This document shows positions 61,740 to 64,000 of a DNA stretch of 64,000 bases, piece after piece. The notes under the pieces were generated by a model. It did not search any database. It was given only the letters and a program-made list of their open reading frames with translations, and was not told where the DNA came from. Numbering within the stretch: the stretch's first letter is position 1; every line of letters starts with the position of its first letter. Location: the NCBI GenBank assembly GCA_023460575.1, contig JAEWPQ010000030.1, positions 1 through 64,000 on the forward strand, given 5' to 3'. Made by a program: the position numbers and the translations under genes. This DNA is from Bacillota bacterium. Lineage in GTDB: Bacteria > Bacillota > Clostridia > Lachnospirales > Lachnospiraceae.

Positions 61740-61873
61740 CTATACCTTAAGAGGGATTCAAGGTTTATAATTTCAAGAAACGAATTGTGTAAAATATTTA
61801 TATTTATCCGATATTTGCCGATATTATTATAATGAGATAAAAATAATCTATGAATTAATGTTTCTAATATCAA

Positions 61874-61903
61874 TTGAATAAAAATTCAACTATTAACTCT
61901 AAT
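61874..61903 (+). promoter_or_regulatory. Probable promoter and small palindrome of the aldo/keto reductase gene
   Basis: TTGAAT (61874), 18-bp spacer, TCTAAT (61898), about 20 bp before the start codon region. The -35 box is the left arm of a perfect TTGAAT-AAAA-ATTCAA palindrome (61874-61889), a possible operator. Confidence 0.45.
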
Positions 61904-61923
61904 TTTACAGGAGGTATTATTTT

Positions 61924-62919
61924 ATGGAACTTACAAAACGCAAGTTGGGAAGCCAGGGGCTTGAGGTGTCCGCTGTTGGCCTTGGCTGTATGGGAATGAG
62001 CCAGTATTATGGACCTGCAGATGAAAAGGAATCAATTGCCACACTTCACCACGGACTGGAGATTGGATGCAATTTTTATGATACTGCAGAGAGCTATGGT
62101 CCTTTTGTTAATGAAGAACTGTTAGGAAAGGCGTTTAAGGACCGCAGAGAACAGGTAATTATTGCTACAAAGTTTGGCTGCCGTTTTCTGGGAAATACAC
62201 TGATTGGCTGGAACAGTCATCCAAAACATATTAAAAAAGCTGTAGAGGGATGCCTGCGACGCCTGAATACGGATTATATTGACCTTCTCTACCAGCACCG
62301 CGTTGATCCGGGCGTGCCTATTGAAGAAGTTGCCGGAGCGGTATCGGAACTGGTGAAAGAAGGGAAAGTGAAATACTTTGGTCTTTCTGAAGCCGGTATT
62401 GCAAATATCCGTAAAGCACATGCCGTTCACCCGGTCACTGCGCTTCAAAGTGAATATTCTTTATGGGAACGGAATCTGGAGCCGGATATTATACCGGTAT
62501 TACGGGAATTAGGGATAGGGCTGGTCCCGTACTGCCCGCTTGGAAAGGGCTTTCTATCAGGAAATGTGAAGAGAGCCGAAGAATATCCAAAAGGGGATGC
62601 AAGACGTTCAGATCAACGCTTTAAGGGCAAAAATTATGATACAAATAAACAGGCAGCCGATGTGGTGTTTAAAATTGCAGCTGAAAAAGGTGCCAAGCCT
62701 TCGCAGATTGCTCTGGCCTGGCTTTTACACAAAGGGGATGACATTGTACCCATTCCCGGTACAAAGCATCGCGCTTATCTGGAAGATAATATGGGGGCAG
62801 TATCCATACGTCTTGATTCCGGTGAGATGAAGCTTCTTGATGAGGCCATGAAACCTGATAAAATAGCCGGTAAAAGACATAGTGCACTGGCAATGACTGC
62901 AATTGACCGTAAAGTCTGA
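61924..62919 (+). CDS. Aldo/keto reductase
   Basis: A 331-residue NADPH-dependent aldehyde/ketone reductase. The TIM-barrel catalytic tetrad is visible: Asp53 and Tyr58 in FYDTAESYGP, Lys83 in IATKFG and His125 in LLYQHRVDPG. The NADP motif IVPIPGTKHRAYLEDN is near the C-terminus. It opens with the AKR13-like segment GSQGLEVSAVGLGCMGMSQ. AGGAGGT lies 9 bp before the ATG. It stands alone between two noncoding gaps; the physiological substrate is unknown. Confidence 0.93.
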   Translation: MELTKRKLGSQGLEVSAVGLGCMGMSQYYGPADEKESIATLHHGLEIGCNFYDTAESYGPFVNEELLGKAFKDRREQVIIATKFGCRFLGNTLIGWNSHPKHIKKAVEGCLRRLNTDYIDLLYQHRVDPGVPIEEVAGAVSELVKEGKVKYFGLSEAGIANIRKAHAVHPVTALQSEYSLWERNLEPDIIPVLRELGIGLVPYCPLGKGFLSGNVKRAEEYPKGDARRSDQRFKGKNYDTNKQAADVVFKIAAEKGAKPSQIALAWLLHKGDDIVPIPGTKHRAYLEDNMGAVSIRLDSGEMKLLDEAMKPDKIAGKRHSALAMTAIDRKV

Positions 62920-62941
62920 CAGGAATTAACGCTCATCACCA

Positions 62942-62970
62942 TTCACAAATTCTCTTATATGAGGTATAAT
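62942..62970 (+). promoter_or_regulatory. Promoter of the choline-binding-repeat protein gene
   Basis: TTCACA, 17-bp spacer, TATAAT, 62 bp before the start codon at 63032. Confidence 0.75.
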
Positions 62971-63031
62971 GAAACCGGATATACATAATTCTGATTTGTT
63001 ATAAAAGAGATAGAAAGGTGAGGGATGCTGC

Positions 63032-63979
63032 ATGAATATGAGGAAGATTATGGCATTGATGCTTACGGCGGCACTGGTTACAGGGGTGAACTGTACCACT
63101 GCATCAGCCGCTTCCAGAAAGAAGATCACTACGGTAAAGATGACGGTATCGGCGGACATTATACTGGGTGGAACCATTTCCGAACAGCAGGCGGAAGTTA
63201 CGGTAAAAAGTGATAAGATTGAGGTTGATCAGTGTGAGTTTATAAACGATGGATTCCAGTGGTATGAAAATGATATTCCCAGACTGGAGGTAACTCTGCA
63301 CTGTCAGGATGATTATTATTTTGATACAAAGGACGGAAGCTATACAATTGATGGCGGAACTTATGTAAAGCAGAAAAAGGAAGATTATAATCAGACTTTG
63401 ATTGTTACCATAGATTTACCTTCTGCAGGTGAATTTACACAGCCAGTCGGCTCTGTGAGCTGGAGCGACAATCATGTGGCAAACTGGTCTCCCTGTGTGG
63501 GGGCAGGAAGCTATGAGGTTAAGCTTTACCGCGACGGAAAAGGTATAGGAGCTGCAAAGACAACGGATAAAACAAATATGGAGCTTGGCAGTTTCCTGAC
63601 GAGAGAAGGAAACTATACGTTCCAGGTACGACCGGTAAATGTGAAGAATTCGGAAAATAAAGGAAAATGGGTAGAATCAACATTCAATTACGTTAGCCAG
63701 GATGCTGCAAGGTCAAACTTAATTAATTTTGCAGGAAGCTGGAAGCAGGATCAGACAGGCCGGTGGTATGAGAATGGGGATGGAAGCTATACAAAAAACA
63801 GCTGGCAGAATATTAACGGTGAATGGTATTTCTTTAATGAAAAGGGATATATGGCAACAGGCTGGATCGACTGGAATGGGAAGCAGTATTACTGTGATAC
63901 GGAGACCGGACAGATGCTTACGGATGGTACAGCACCTGATGGAGCGAAGGTCGGATCTGATGGAGCACGGCTTCCCTGA
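63032..63979 (+). CDS. Secreted protein with choline-binding (cell-wall-binding) repeats
   Basis: A 315-residue secreted protein. The signal peptide (about 1-27) ends in TASAAS. A beta-rich region covers about 28-130, and a fibronectin-III-like segment about 140-225 (VSWSDNHVANWSPCVGAGSY, NYTFQVRPVN). The C-terminus (about 235-300) has cell-wall-binding repeats GRWYENGDGSY, GEWYFFNEKGYMATGWID and GKQYYCDTETGQM, which bind choline or other wall polymers. The ATG at 63032 follows GGTGAGGGATG; an internal ATG two codons later is the alternative. The end of the gene is complete within the window. Confidence 0.88.
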   Translation: MNMRKIMALMLTAALVTGVNCTTASAASRKKITTVKMTVSADIILGGTISEQQAEVTVKSDKIEVDQCEFINDGFQWYENDIPRLEVTLHCQDDYYFDTKDGSYTIDGGTYVKQKKEDYNQTLIVTIDLPSAGEFTQPVGSVSWSDNHVANWSPCVGAGSYEVKLYRDGKGIGAAKTTDKTNMELGSFLTREGNYTFQVRPVNVKNSENKGKWVESTFNYVSQDAARSNLINFAGSWKQDQTGRWYENGDGSYTKNSWQNINGEWYFFNEKGYMATGWIDWNGKQYYCDTETGQMLTDGTAPDGAKVGSDGARLP

Positions 63980-64000
63980 TGGAGATCTTATATGTACGGA

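Noticed and set aside
1..64000. CRISPR array, insertion sequence, prophage or integrative element
   Set aside because: No regularly spaced direct repeats, transposase, integrase or phage genes were found; the repeats in the giant gene are diverged protein-domain repeats.

Overview
The window reads as an oriC-proximal segment of a low-GC, anaerobic Firmicute, most likely a Lachnospiraceae (Clostridium cluster XIVa) species. The first 10 kb carry the classic origin-side order rpmH-rnpA-yidD-yidC-jag-mnmE-mnmG-rsmG-parA-parB, with three perfect 16-bp parS sites. A DUF4446 gene after parB, a DUF3881 gene, and a surface protein beginning with ATPSNA/PSEA-type repeats also fit that family. No rRNA, CRISPR array, insertion sequence or prophage was found; one tRNA is present.

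Layout. 1-10.4 kb: ribosome/RNA maturation, membrane insertion and chromosome segregation genes, with a divergently oriented degenerate alpha/beta hydrolase between the parS sites. 10.5-14.5 kb: a type II pantothenate kinase (reverse) and the bifunctional aldehyde/alcohol dehydrogenase adhE, which has a perfect sigma-A promoter abutted by a 14-bp palindrome. 14.5-24.8 kb: a sugar locus with two LacI regulators, an L-fucose/arabinose-isomerase-like protein, a split transketolase, an FGGY kinase, a beta-glucoside-type PTS EIIBCA and a cytoplasmic DUF4038/apiosidase-like glycosidase. Together these form a coherent candidate pathway for uptake and non-oxidative breakdown of an apiose-containing glycoside. 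24.8-29.3 kb: single genes (Cys-rich pentapeptide protein, PadR regulator plus flavodoxin, MBL hydrolase, DUF3267 membrane protein, NudC).

29.7-45.1 kb is a single 5141-codon gene for a sortase-anchored (LPKTG) surface protein made of some 26 SpaA/Cna-B-like modules. Its C-terminal part is a tandem duplication of a four-domain block. 45.1-48.6 kb: glutamate dehydrogenase, a DUF3881 protein, tRNA-Arg(CCT) and an Sfp-type phosphopantetheinyl transferase. 48.8-54.1 kb: a drug/peptide-type ABC exporter (ATPase, two permeases, a 59-aa membrane protein) facing a NarL/DesK-type two-component system. 54.2-59.2 kb: a TRAP transporter, a zinc dehydrogenase and a divergent GntR regulator, probably for a sugar acid. 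59.3-64 kb: a MarR regulator with paired operators ahead of a two-gene half-size permease, an alpha/beta hydrolase, an aldo/keto reductase and a secreted choline-binding-repeat protein.

All functions are assigned from recognisable motifs and gene order read by eye; no database search was possible. The strongest candidates for something new are the apiose-type locus with PTS import, the internally duplicated giant adhesin, and the catalytically degenerate hydrolase held between parS sites.
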